Of a DNA stretch of 64,000 nt, positions 1 through 8,303 are shown piece by piece (the stretch's first letter is position 1; every line of letters starts with the position of its first letter). A program made the translations under genes and the position numbers. The stretch comes from Bordetella pertussis 18323 (GTDB lineage Bacteria; Pseudomonadota; Gammaproteobacteria; Burkholderiales; Burkholderiaceae_B): the NCBI RefSeq assembly GCF_000306945.1, contig NC_018518.1:3224001-3288000 (forward strand). Direction: 5' to 3'. Below the pieces are notes generated by a model, which saw only the letters and a program-made list of their open reading frames with translations, had not been told where the DNA came from and made no database searches.

Positions 1-34
1 TTGCATGCCCGCAACCCTCGCCCGGGAGCCTGCC

Positions 35-1162
35 ATGGTACGACCGCCCTACCCCATCGCCATCCTCGGCGCCGGCAAGATCGGCGCCGCCATCGCCTTG
101 CTGCTGCAACGCGGCGGCGACTACGACATCCTGGTTGCGGACCAGGACCCGGCGCGCCTGCAGGCGGTCGCCAGGCTGGGGTGCCGGACGGCGCAGGTGC
201 GCGATGACGATGCGCTGCAACAGGCCGTCTCGGGCCGCTACGCGGTGCTCAACGCCTTGCCGTTTCATCGCGCGCGCGCCGCCGCGGCCGCATGCGTACG
301 CGCCGGGGCGCATTATTTCGACCTGACCGAAGACGTCGCCAGCACCCACGCGATCCGCGAACTGGCTGCCTCGGCCGGCACGGTGCTGATGCCGCAATGC
401 GGGCTGGCGCCGGGCTTCATCGGCGTGGTGGGCAGCGACCTGTCGCGGCGCTTCGACCGGCTGCTCGACCTGCGCATGCGCGTGGGCGCGCTGCCGCGCT
501 TTCCTTCCAATGCGCTGCGCTACAACCTGACCTGGAGCACCGAGGGCCTGATCAACGAATACTGCAATGCCTGCGAGGCGATCGTCGATGGCGCGCTGGT
601 TGCCGTGCCGCCCATGGAGGGCTACGAAACCTTCACGCTCGACGGCATCGAGTACGAGGCGTTCAACACCTCCGGCGGGCTGGGCACGTTGCCGCAGACG
701 CTGCTGGGCAAGGCGCGCAACGTCGACTACAAGTCGATCCGCTATCCCGGACACTGCGCCATCATGAAGCTGCTGCTCAATGACCTGCGGCTGCGCGAAC
801 GGCGCGACCTGCTGCAGGAAATCCTGGAAAGCGCCATCCCCTCGACCGACCAGGACGTGATCGTGATCCTGGCCTCGGCCAGCGGCTATCGCCAGCAACG
901 GCTGGTGCAGGAATCGTTCTCGGCGCGTATCTACGGCGCCACGGTGGACGGCCAGACGCTCAGCGCCATCCAGCTCTCCACCGCCGCCGGCATCTGCACC
1001 ATGCTTGACCTGGCGGTCCACGGCCACTTGCCGCAACGTGGCTTCATCGGCCAGGAACAAGTACCCCTGGCAGCCCTGCTGGACAACCGTTACGGCCGCA
1101 TCTACGCCGGCCAGCCGCTGCCGGCGCGGGAGGCGCCGCAGGCGTTGTTGCCCGGGTCCTAG
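35..1162 (+). CDS. saccharopine dehydrogenase-like NAD(P)-dependent oxidoreductase
   Basis: A 375-residue protein that opens with a Rossmann fold: IAILGAGKIG near residues 8-17 is the GxGxxG dinucleotide loop, followed by an acidic residue at the second strand end (VADQDP). The rest resembles the saccharopine dehydrogenase / L-lysine 6-dehydrogenase family, which oxidises or reduces amino-acid-derived imines in the cytoplasm; the true substrate cannot be read from sequence. I placed the start at the ATG directly before the Rossmann strand; an in-frame ATG at position 5 would add ten poorly conserved residues. The gene is convergent with the broken GntR regulator, and their stop codons overlap (TAG at 1160-1162 here, 1159-1161 on the other strand). 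Family call is firm, function is not. Confidence 0.8.
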   Translation: MVRPPYPIAILGAGKIGAAIALLLQRGGDYDILVADQDPARLQAVARLGCRTAQVRDDDALQQAVSGRYAVLNALPFHRARAAAAACVRAGAHYFDLTEDVASTHAIRELAASAGTVLMPQCGLAPGFIGVVGSDLSRRFDRLLDLRMRVGALPRFPSNALRYNLTWSTEGLINEYCNACEAIVDGALVAVPPMEGYETFTLDGIEYEAFNTSGGLGTLPQTLLGKARNVDYKSIRYPGHCAIMKLLLNDLRLRERRDLLQEILESAIPSTDQDVIVILASASGYRQQRLVQESFSARIYGATVDGQTLSAIQLSTAAGICTMLDLAVHGHLPQRGFIGQEQVPLAALLDNRYGRIYAGQPLPAREAPQALLPGS

Positions 1163-1924
1163 ACCCAACCCTCCAGGCGCAACGTCGCGCGCACCAGGCG
1201 CTGCTCTTCCTGTTCGATCTCGGCCAGGCTCTGGCGCACGCTGTCCACATGGGCGCGGGCGGCCTGGTGAGCCTGCTCGGGCTCGCGCGCCAGCACGGCA
1301 AGGAACAGGCGCTCGTGCTTGCTGGTCGATGTGGCGCTTGTGCGGCTCGCGGTGGTAGAGATTGTTGACGCAGGCGAATACCGAACCCAGCAGCAGATCC
1401 GTCAGGGATTGCAGCGTATGCACCAGCACCGCATTGTGCGAGGCCTGGCAGATGGCCAGGTGGAAAGCGTGGTCCAGGTGCGCATGGGTGGCGCTGTCGG
1501 TCTCGCGGCCGTGCGCGGCAAGCATTTCGTCATAGCGGCGGCGGATCATGATGAAGTCGGCGTCCGTGCCGCGGATCGCCGCCAGCCGGGCCGATTCGCT
1601 TTCGAGCAGCGCGCGCACCTCCAGCAGGTCGTACAACGTGCGCGGCTGCGAATTGAACAGGTGCACCAGCGGGCCCGCATCCACCTGCGAGATCTGCGCC
1701 ACGTACGAACCCTTGCCCTGGGCGGTATGGATGATCTGGCGCGCCCGCAGCACCCTGAGCCCTTCGCGCAGCGCCGTGCGCGATACACCCAGCTTTTCGG
1801 TCAGCCGGCGCTCGGACGGCAGGGCCTGCCCGGCTTTGAGCACGCCATCGAGGATCAGCCGCTCGATACGCTCGGCCACCACTTCGGCGATCTGTTTGCG
1901 CGCCCCGTCGACGCCTGGTTCCAT
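1159..1924 (-). pseudogene. FCD-type GntR transcriptional regulator, frameshifted
   Basis: Reading from ATG at 1924, the frame gives a winged-helix GntR domain (LPSERRL, GVSRTALREGLRVL, GKGSYVA) and then an FCD ligand domain (LLEVRALLESESARLAA, HLDHAFHLAICQASHNAVL). After ...HKRHIDQ near 1322 the frame is lost. The natural C-terminus (HERLFLAVLAREPEQAHQAARAH... ending in LEGWV and TAG) continues in another frame from about 1320 to 1159. One extra base, or two missing, explains this; removing one base gives a 254-residue protein of normal FadR/GlcC-type length. The gene is divergent from glcB, so it probably was a glycolate- or acid-responsive regulator of malate synthase G. The DNA-binding part is intact, but the end of the effector domain is lost unless the shift is a sequencing error. 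Confidence 0.8.
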
Positions 1925-1934
1925 GACTTGCCTC

Positions 1935-1949
1935 ACTGGTATGACCACG
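1935..1949. promoter_or_regulatory. putative GntR/FCD operator, site 1
   Basis: ACTGGTATGACCACG contains the inverted repeat TGGT-ATG-ACCA (1937-1947), the general form bound by FadR/GlcC/LldR-type regulators. It lies 11 bp upstream of the GntR start codon, so it would suit autoregulation. The same 13-bp core recurs at 2044-2058. Function is inferred. Confidence 0.55.
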
Positions 1950-2043
1950 ATATCCGCTGCTACTTGCTCCACACGAACGGGCATTCTATGTGATTGAAAA
2001 CCAGATATAAATATTTATCTCGCCGCCATGTGCATTCGCACAA

Positions 2044-2058
2044 ACTGGTATGACCAGT
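2044..2058. promoter_or_regulatory. putative GntR/FCD operator, site 2
   Basis: ACTGGT-ATG-ACCAGT is a perfect palindrome with 6-bp arms around a 3-bp centre, 109 bp from site 1 and 110 bp upstream of glcB. The shared core ACTGGTATGACCA makes a common regulator for both divergent genes likely. This is the stronger of the two sites. Confidence 0.6.
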
Positions 2059-2167
2059 ACTTTTTGCTATGGACAAGACCGGCTCGCCCGGCCGATGATG
2101 GCGGTTCCGATTTCCCAATCCCGGCCGGGCTCCTGGCTCCGGCCCTTTTTCACGACGCGAGACCCGC

Positions 2168-4345
2168 ATGACTGAACGCATCCCGCATCATGGCCTGCAA
2201 GTGGCGGCCTCCCTGCACCGTTTCATCGAAGACGAGGCGCTGTCCGGCAGCGGCCTGGCGCCCGACGAGTTCTGGGCTGGCTTCGCTGCCCTGGTGCGCG
2301 ACCTCGCGCCGCGCAACCGCGAACTGCTGGCCGAGCGCGACCGCCTGCAGGGCGAAATCGACGCCTGGCACCGCGCCCATCCCGGCCCCGTGCGCGACAG
2401 CGCCGGGTATCAGGCGCTGCTCGAACGCATCGGCTACCTGCAGCCCCAGCCGGCACAGGTAACCGCCAGTACCCGCGACGTGGACAGCGAGATCGCCAGC
2501 CAGGCCGGCCCGCAGCTGGTGGTTCCCGTCTCCAACGCGCGCTATGCGCTGAACGCGGCCAACGCCCGCTGGGGCAGCCTGTACGACGCGCTCTATGGCA
2601 CCGACGCGATCCCGCCGGTGGCCGGCGATGACGGCAAGGGCTACAACCCGGCGCGCGGCGAAGCCGTGATCGCCCGCGCGCGCGCCTTCCTGGACGAGGC
2701 GGCGCCGCTGGCCCAGGGTTCGCACGCCGACGCCACCGCCTACGCCATCGAGGGTGGCAAGCTGGTGGTCACGCTGGGCGCCGGCCAGCGCACGGGCCTG
2801 CGCAACCCCGCGCAACTGGCCGGCTATCAGGGCGACGCCTCGCAACCGGCCGCCGTGCTGCTGGCCAACAACGGCCTGCACTTCGAAATCCAGATCGACC
2901 GCCAGCACCAGATCGGCGCCACCGATGCCGCCGGCGTCAAGGACGTGCTGCTCGAGGCCGCCCTGACCACCATCATGGATTGCGAAGACTCCGTGGCGGC
3001 CGTCGATGCCGACGACAAGGTACTGATCTACCGCAACTGGCTCGGGCTCATGAAGGGCGACCTGAGCGAATCGGTCACCAAGGGCGGCAAGACCTTCACC
3101 CGCCGCCTGAACGCCGACCGCCAGTACCACAAGCCCGACGGCGGCACCCTGACGCTGCACGGCCGCTCGTTGATGTTCGTGCGCAACGTCGGCCACCTGA
3201 TGACCAACCCGGCCATCCTCGACGAGCAGGGCAGTGAAGTGCCGGAAGGCATCCTGGATGCGGTGATCACCAGCCTGGCCGCTCTGCCCGACCGCGCCAA
3301 CCGGCTCAACTCGCGCACCGGCTCGATCTACATCGTCAAGCCCAAGATGCACGGGCCGGCCGAGGCCGCCTTCGCCAACGAGTTGTTCGACCGCGTCGAG
3401 GACCTGCTCAAGCTGCCGCGCCACACCATCAAGATGGGCATCATGGACGAAGAGCGGCGCACCAGCGTCAACCTGAAGGCCTGCATCGCGGCCGCGGCGG
3501 CGCGCGTGGCTTTCATCAACACCGGATTCCTGGACCGCACCGGCGACGAAATGCATACCGGCATGGAGGCCGGCCCGATGCTGCGCAAGGGCGATATGAA
3601 ATCCAGCGCCTGGATCACCGCCTACGAGCGCAACAACGTGCTGGTCGGGCTGGACTGCGGCCTGCGCGGGCGCGCCCAGATCGGCAAGGGCATGTGGGCC
3701 ATGCCCGACATGATGGCGGCCATGCTCGAACAGAAGATCGGCCACCCCAAGGCGGGCGCCAACACGGCCTGGGTGCCCTCGCCCACGGCCGCGACCCTGC
3801 ACGCCATGCACTATCACCAGGTCGACGTCGCGGCCGTGCAGCAGGCGCTGGAGCAAACCCGCTACGACAGCGTGCGCGACGAACTGCTGGCCGGCCTGCT
3901 GACCGTTCCGGTAGGCGATCCGGCCGCCTGGTCGGCCGATGACATCCAGCGCGAGCTCGACAACAACGCCCAGGGCATCCTGGGCTACGTGGTGCGCTGG
4001 ATCGACCAGGGCGTGGGATGCTCGAAGGTGCCCGACATCAACAACGTCGGCCTGATGGAAGACCGCGCCACCCTGCGCATCTCCAGCCAGCACATCGCCA
4101 ACTGGCTGCGCCACGGCATCGTCGACCGCGCACAGGTCAACGCCACGTTCGAACGCATGGCCAAGGTCGTCGACCAGCAAAACGCCGGCGATCCCAACTA
4201 CCTGCCCATGGCCGGCCACTTCGACACCTCGTTCGCCTACCGCGCGGCGTGCGCGTTGGTATTCGAGGGCCTGACCCAGCCCAACGGCTACACCGAGCCC
4301 CTGCTGCACGAGTACCGGCAAGCCTTCAAGGCGGCCCGGCGCTGA
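2168..4345 (+). CDS. glcB: malate synthase G
   Basis: At 725 residues this matches malate synthase G (about 720-725), which condenses glyoxylate with acetyl-CoA to malate in the glyoxylate and glycolate pathways. Visible family hallmarks are [18 protein letters not shown] (acidic metal/glyoxylate site), [39 protein letters not shown], the [18 protein letters not shown] segment, [16 protein letters not shown], and ...[26 protein letters not shown] near the C-terminus. The start is the ATG at 2168. Only a weak purine stretch (GCGAGA) precedes it. It is divergent from the damaged GntR gene with two candidate operators between them, which suggests substrate-induced control that may now be abnormal. 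Confidence 0.97.
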   Translation: MTERIPHHGLQVAASLHRFIEDEALSGSGLAPDEFWAGFAALVRDLAPRNRELLAERDRLQGEIDAWHRAHPGPVRDSAGYQALLERIGYLQPQPAQVTASTRDVDSEIASQAGPQLVVPVSNARYALNAANARWGSLYDALYGTDAIPPVAGDDGKGYNPARGEAVIARARAFLDEAAPLAQGSHADATAYAIEGGKLVVTLGAGQRTGLRNPAQLAGYQGDASQPAAVLLANNGLHFEIQIDRQHQIGATDAAGVKDVLLEAALTTIMDCEDSVAAVDADDKVLIYRNWLGLMKGDLSESVTKGGKTFTRRLNADRQYHKPDGGTLTLHGRSLMFVRNVGHLMTNPAILDEQGSEVPEGILDAVITSLAALPDRANRLNSRTGSIYIVKPKMHGPAEAAFANELFDRVEDLLKLPRHTIKMGIMDEERRTSVNLKACIAAAAARVAFINTGFLDRTGDEMHTGMEAGPMLRKGDMKSSAWITAYERNNVLVGLDCGLRGRAQIGKGMWAMPDMMAAMLEQKIGHPKAGANTAWVPSPTAATLHAMHYHQVDVAAVQQALEQTRYDSVRDELLAGLLTVPVGDPAAWSADDIQRELDNNAQGILGYVVRWIDQGVGCSKVPDINNVGLMEDRATLRISSQHIANWLRHGIVDRAQVNATFERMAKVVDQQNAGDPNYLPMAGHFDTSFAYRAACALVFEGLTQPNGYTEPLLHEYRQAFKAARR

Positions 4346-4397
4346 CGCCGCCAGGCGCCCGCCTGCCGGCGGGCGCCTGCTTGCCGGGCTGCCATTT

Positions 4398-4415
4398 TTC
4401 GCACGATCGTGCTAA
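4398..4415. promoter_or_regulatory. putative TetR operator in the regulator's own promoter
   Basis: TTCGCACG-AT-CGTGCTAA is an 18-bp imperfect palindrome (core GCACGATCGTGC is perfect) ending 10 bp before the TetR start codon. The same motif with both arms perfect occurs at 5071-5088 upstream of the next small gene. The position suits autorepression. Confidence 0.65.
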
Positions 4416-4425
4416 ATTGCCTGGC

Positions 4426-5025
4426 ATGAGCATCCCCAAGAGCGAACTCACCTTTGCGGCCATCGTGGACGCGGCGCTGGACATGGCCGCGGCGCAGGGC
4501 ATGGAAAGCCTGACGCTTGGCGAAGTCGCCAAGCGGCTGGGTATCAGCAAGAGCGGCGTGTTCTCGCGGGTCGGCTCGCGCGAGGCGCTGCTGCACGCCG
4601 TCCTGCAGGAGTACGACCGGCGCTTCCTGGGCGCGGTGTTCGCGCCCGCCATGGCCGCGCCGCGCGGCCTGCCGCGCCTGGATGCCATGGTCGGCCACTG
4701 GATCGAACGCGCCGCCAACGTCGAGGCGCTGACCGGCTGCATCTACGTGGCCGGCGCCTTCGAGTACGACGATGTCGACAACCCGATGCGCGGGCGCGTG
4801 GAAGCCAATGTGCGCGGCTGGCGCGCCGCGCTGGGGCGTACCGTGCGGCAAGCGATCGACGAAGGCCATTTGCGCCCGGACACCGATCCGGAACAACTGG
4901 TGTTCGAGATTTACAGCCTGATGGTCGGCCTGATGCATGACGCGCGCTTCCTGCGCGACCCGCGAGCGCATGAGCGCGTACGGCAAGCCTACGCGCGCCT
5001 GATCGCCACTTACCGCAACACCTGA
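4426..5025 (+). CDS. TetR/AcrR-family transcriptional regulator
   Basis: A 199-residue protein with an N-terminal TetR helix-turn-helix: FAAIVDAALDMAAAQGMESLTLGEVAKRLGISKSGVFSRVGSREALLHAVL (residues about 10-60), followed by an all-helical ligand and dimer domain that ends in ARLIATYRNT. The start ATG at 4426 lies just 3' of a palindrome overlapping the core promoter, so it probably represses itself. The same palindrome recurs before the 40-aa gene immediately downstream, making that gene a likely second target. The ligand is unknown. It follows glcB by 80 bp on the same strand but seems separately controlled. Confidence 0.9.
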   Translation: MSIPKSELTFAAIVDAALDMAAAQGMESLTLGEVAKRLGISKSGVFSRVGSREALLHAVLQEYDRRFLGAVFAPAMAAPRGLPRLDAMVGHWIERAANVEALTGCIYVAGAFEYDDVDNPMRGRVEANVRGWRAALGRTVRQAIDEGHLRPDTDPEQLVFEIYSLMVGLMHDARFLRDPRAHERVRQAYARLIATYRNT

Positions 5026-5070
5026 ACGCAGTCATGGTCCGGCGCCGGGCGCCGGTTTTTTTCGATTAAA

Positions 5071-5088
5071 TTCGCACGTCCGTGCGAA
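5071..5088. promoter_or_regulatory. putative TetR operator upstream of the miniprotein gene
   Basis: TTCGCACG-TC-CGTGCGAA is a perfect palindrome with 8-bp arms and a 2-bp centre. It matches the site at 4398-4415 in 15 of 16 arm positions. It sits just upstream of the AGAGGAAA ribosome-binding site of the small gene at 5100, so bound repressor would block that promoter. Confidence 0.65.
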
Positions 5089-5099
5089 AAGAGGAAATC

Positions 5100-5222
5100 A
5101 TGAAAATGATCGCAATCGGTGCCGGCGTCATGTTGCTGGCGGGGCTGGTGCGAGCCTGCCAGGGCTGGCGCCGCCTGCTGCGCCAGCTGCCCGACCGCAA
5201 CGAGGACATGACGCTGTTTTGA
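5100..5222 (+). CDS. 40-aa predicted membrane miniprotein, TetR-controlled
   Basis: The ATG at 5100 follows a good ribosome-binding site (AGAGGAAATC) and opens a 40-codon frame: MKMIAIGAGVMLLAGLVRAC, then QGWRRLLRQLPDRNEDMTLF. Residues 3-18 are hydrophobic and could span or anchor in the membrane, leaving a basic then acidic cytoplasmic or periplasmic tail. No family is recognised. Support for it being real: a strong ribosome-binding site, a perfect copy of the TetR operator directly upstream, and a stop codon ahead of the repeat region. It has not been shown to be expressed. Confidence 0.6.
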   Translation: MKMIAIGAGVMLLAGLVRACQGWRRLLRQLPDRNEDMTLF

Positions 5223-5237
5223 AGCGCTTGGGGGGTG

Positions 5238-5336
5238 GCGGGAGCCTGTCCCTTCCTGGGTGCCTGTCCCCGCGGGGACAGGCACCTGACGGCTGAAGTT
5301 GGCGGGAGCCAGTCCCCATGCGGGGACAGGCTCCCG
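5238..5336. repeat. hairpin repeats of the GCCTGTCCCC / GGGGACAGGC family
   Basis: The interval holds a half element at 5238-5252 (GCGGGAGCCTGTCCC), a perfect 28-bp palindrome at 5259-5286 (arm GGTGCCTGTCCCCG), and a hairpin at 5303-5336 (GGGAGCC.GTCCCC / GGGGAC.GGCTCCC with one A-A mismatch). A related element lies at 59578-59605. They sit between the miniprotein gene and the convergent oxidoreductase and may terminate transcription from either side, but their sequence kinship points to a dispersed repeat family. Confidence 0.75.
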
Positions 5337-5346
5337 GGTAGATTAC

Positions 5347-6663
5347 TTATTTTTCCAATCCTGCCTTGCGGGCCTGGTAGGCAATCGTGCTCAGCGCGCC
5401 GATGCGGCGCAGCGGCTCGGGAGGCAGCCAGTTCGGTTTCTCGAAACTGGCCAGGTCGTCCAGCATGGCGCTGCGATGCCCCGCCACCTGTTCTCCCAGC
5501 AGCTTGCCGTAGATCGTGCCCTTGATGACACCAGCGCCGTTGCAGCCGACCGACGCATACAGGCCGGGCTGGATGGCGCCCACGAACGATGCGCCGTTGC
5601 CCGTCAGGCCGGTCGACCCGCTCCAGACGTATTCGAAATCGTGCGCGGCCAGGTCCGGGTAGCGGCGTACGAACGAATCGCGCAGCAGCTGTTCCATGCG
5701 CTCCAGCGGTTGTTCGGCCTCGTACGAATAGGCGCTGCGCACCATGAAGCGGCCGCCGCTGATGCGCCGCAAGGTCGTGCCCAGGCGATTGGCCGGAATC
5801 ACGCCCCACTGGTCGCGCTCGCCCAGCAGCGCCTGCTGCGCGGGGCTGAGCACCGGCGTGACGCCCGCGTACGTGAAGATGGTGACCAGCCGGCTGCGCA
5901 GGAAGCCCAGCCTGCGGGCAAAGGCATTGTTGGCCAAGATCACGTTGTCGGCGGTGAACTCGCCGCCGCGCGTACGCACCTTGTACGGCCCGCTGCCGTC
6001 GATGGACAGCACGGGGTTGTCCTCCGTCAGCCAGACGTTCTCCGGCAGGCTGTCGGCCAGCCCCCGTATCAGCGCGGCCGGCTGCACGAAGACGTTGTTC
6101 ATGGAGTGATACCCGAACCGGTAATAGCGCGTGCCCAACTGCGCCTGCAGGGCATCGCGGTCCAGCTCGGAGTACGCCACGCCCCATTGGCCGTACTGTT
6201 GCAGCGCGCCGCGCAGGCTCTGCTCGCCGTCGGCGGTGGCCGCGGCGTGATACTTGCCGGCCAGATCCCAGCCGCAGTCGAAGCCGCCCTGTCCGGAAAG
6301 CTGCGCCAGCCAGTCCAGTCCCGACTGGAGCATGGCGATCTGCTTGCGCGCCACTTCCAGCGGACTGTGATGCCCGCTCATGCGGGTGTTGTGCGGCAGG
6401 TTGATCAGGAAGCCCGAGTTGCGGCCCGCCGAGCCCTCCCCGGCGACGGTGGCGTCCACCACCAGCACCTGGTCCTGCGGCTGCAGCTCGGCCAGGCGGC
6501 GCGCCGCCGCCAGCCCGGTGTAGCCGGCGCCGATGACCAGGCTCTTGAAATGCCGTCGCGCCGGCGCCGCGGTGCGCGGGGTGCGCTTGGGCAGCATGGC
6601 GTTCCAGCCGGAACCACTTTGATACTGAGGGAAAGTCCGCGATGACCCTGATGGGGAAGACAT
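5347..6663 (-). CDS. FAD-dependent amine/amino-acid oxidoreductase (DAO family)
   Basis: A 438-residue protein with the FAD-binding Rossmann motif SLVIGAGYTGLAAARRLAEL near residues 40-60 and the downstream AGRNSGFLINLPHN typical of the DadA/PuuB (gamma-glutamylputrescine oxidase) and taurine dehydrogenase large-subunit group. The C-terminal FAD signature is visible as VWSGSTGLTGNGASFVGAI...VGCNGAGVIKGTIYG. It oxidises a C-N bond of an amine or amino acid in the cytoplasm; the substrate is not determined. It is the last gene of a minus-strand run (regulator, binding protein, permease, ATPase, oxidoreductase), 27 bp after the ATPase, so it probably acts on the imported compound. The long N-terminal 35 residues are unusual, and a start at the internal Met near residue 23 is possible. 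Confidence 0.85.
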   Translation of the reverse strand: MSSPSGSSRTFPQYQSGSGWNAMLPKRTPRTAAPARRHFKSLVIGAGYTGLAAARRLAELQPQDQVLVVDATVAGEGSAGRNSGFLINLPHNTRMSGHHSPLEVARKQIAMLQSGLDWLAQLSGQGGFDCGWDLAGKYHAAATADGEQSLRGALQQYGQWGVAYSELDRDALQAQLGTRYYRFGYHSMNNVFVQPAALIRGLADSLPENVWLTEDNPVLSIDGSGPYKVRTRGGEFTADNVILANNAFARRLGFLRSRLVTIFTYAGVTPVLSPAQQALLGERDQWGVIPANRLGTTLRRISGGRFMVRSAYSYEAEQPLERMEQLLRDSFVRRYPDLAAHDFEYVWSGSTGLTGNGASFVGAIQPGLYASVGCNGAGVIKGTIYGKLLGEQVAGHRSAMLDDLASFEKPNWLPPEPLRRIGALSTIAYQARKAGLEK

Positions 6664-6690
6664 GATGAGTTCGATGTTGCGGTTGAGGAA

Positions 6691-7482
6691 TTACTGGTCG
6701 GCGCGCGCCTGCAGGCTGCGCATCACTTCGTTCTGCACGATGTCCCAGATCTGCGACTTCAGTTCGATGTAGCGCGGCGAAAGCTGGACATCGGCATTGC
6801 GCGGATACGGCAGGTCGTTGGGCATGTCGCAGGCCACGCGGCCCGGGCGCGCGCTCATGATGACCATGCGGCTCGACAGCAGCAGCGCCTCGTCGATCGA
6901 GTGGGTGATGAAGACGATGGTCTTGCCGCTTTGCTCGTAGATGCGCGTCAGCTCTTCCTGCAGCACCTGGCGCGTCATGGCGTCGAGCGCGGCGAACGGT
7001 TCATCGAGCAGGATCACGTCCGGATCGTTGGCCAGCACGCGCGCGATCGACACGCGCTGGCGCATGCCGCCCGACAACGCCTTGGGATAGGCGTTCTCGA
7101 ATCCCTTCAGGCCGACCATCTCGATGAACTGCTGCGCGGTTTCGCGCCGGCTGGCCGCCGCCACGCCCTTCATCTTCAGGCCGAACGCGACGTTCTCGGC
7201 CACGGTCAGCCAGGGAAACAGCGCGTACTGCTGGAACACCATGCCGCAGTGCGGATCGACGTCGACCACTTCGCGGCCATTGACCACGATGCGTCCGGCG
7301 GTGGGACGCTCGAACCCCGTGATCAGGTTGAGCAGCGTCGATTTCCCGCAACCCGAAGCGCCCAGCACGACCAGGAACTCGCCGCGCGGAATCTTCAGGT
7401 CCACGCCCTGCAGCGCCTGAAACGGCCCGAACGACTTGGAAATACCTTCGATGGAAATCATGGGATCGTTTACCGCGACCAT
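6691..7482 (-). CDS. ABC transporter ATP-binding protein, taurine/nitrate/sulfonate type
   Basis: A 263-residue ATPase with Walker A GASGCGKST, the Q-loop, signature LSGGMRQRVSIARVL, Walker B VILLDEPFAALD and the H-loop FITHSIDEA. The sequence belongs to the TauB/SsuB/NrtD group that powers import of small organic anions or amines. Its start overlaps the end of the permease gene by 13 bp, indicating translational coupling. It forms one transporter with the permease and Tat-exported binding protein encoded just upstream on the same strand. Confidence 0.93.
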   Translation of the reverse strand: MVAVNDPMISIEGISKSFGPFQALQGVDLKIPRGEFLVVLGASGCGKSTLLNLITGFERPTAGRIVVNGREVVDVDPHCGMVFQQYALFPWLTVAENVAFGLKMKGVAAASRRETAQQFIEMVGLKGFENAYPKALSGGMRQRVSIARVLANDPDVILLDEPFAALDAMTRQVLQEELTRIYEQSGKTIVFITHSIDEALLLSSRMVIMSARPGRVACDMPNDLPYPRNADVQLSPRYIELKSQIWDIVQNEVMRSLQARADQ

Positions 7483-8240
7483 GCCAGCACCCTGTTTTCA
7501 ATGATTCGGAACACTACGTCGGTAACCAGCACGGTCACGCTGATCAGCGCCATGCCCAGCACCACCGTATCGGTCTGGAAGAACTCCTTGCCGTTCATGA
7601 TGAGAAAGCCCAGGCCTTCCTTGGCGGCCACCAGCTCGGCGGAGATCACGCAGGTCCACGACAGGCCGAGGATCACCTTGAAGCCGCTGAAGATCTGCGG
7701 CAGGCTGGCCGGCAGGATGACCGAGCGCATGACCTGCGGGCCGCTGGCGCCGAGGTTGCGCGCGGCGCGGATCAGCAGCGGATCGATATTGCGCGTGGCT
7801 TCGATCACATACAGCAGCGCCGGCGCGAACGTGCCCATGAACACGATGCTGTACTTCTGCGTTTCGGTGATGCCGAACCACAGCAGCGAGAGGGGAATCC
7901 AGCTCATCGAGGGCAAGGGGCGCAGAAACGACAGGATGGGATCGAAAGCCGCCCGCGCGCGTTGCGACGTGCCCAGGAAAATCCCCAGCGGTATGGCCAG
8001 CGCGGTAGCGGCGGCAAAGCCCACCATGACGCGCCGCGCGGACGCCACGATGTGGTCCAGCAGCGAGCCCTGCTCCCACATGTTGCCTATGCGCGCGAAC
8101 ACGTCCGAGGGCGGCGGCAGGAACAGCGCATCCACCCATTGCAGGCGGCACACGGCTTCCCAGAACAACAACAGCACGATCACAGACACGCTGCTGATCA
8201 GCAGCAGATCCGGACGGCGCTGGCGATTTTGTGCATTCAT
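7470..8240 (-). CDS. ABC transporter permease, taurine/nitrate/sulfonate type
   Basis: A 256-residue inner-membrane protein with about six hydrophobic segments and the EAA loop of binding-protein-dependent permeases (EATRNIDPLLIRAARNLGASGPQVMRSVILPASLP). It resembles TauC/SsuC. It lies between the binding protein and the ATPase and overlaps the latter by 13 bp. Substrate is not evident. Confidence 0.92.
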   Translation of the reverse strand: MNAQNRQRRPDLLLISSVSVIVLLLFWEAVCRLQWVDALFLPPPSDVFARIGNMWEQGSLLDHIVASARRVMVGFAAATALAIPLGIFLGTSQRARAAFDPILSFLRPLPSMSWIPLSLLWFGITETQKYSIVFMGTFAPALLYVIEATRNIDPLLIRAARNLGASGPQVMRSVILPASLPQIFSGFKVILGLSWTCVISAELVAAKEGLGFLIMNGKEFFQTDTVVLGMALISVTVLVTDVVFRIIENRVLAWSR

Positions 8241-8303
8241 CGTTCAAATCCAGGCAAAGAACCGGCGGGCAGCCTCGCCCGCCGGCAGGACAATCGTGTC
8301 GGC

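Noticed and set aside
2150..4321. A 723-codon open frame antisense to glcB
   Set aside because: It is a by-product of GC-rich codon use: composition is His/Gly/Val-rich without any family motif, and the opposite strand encodes full malate synthase G.
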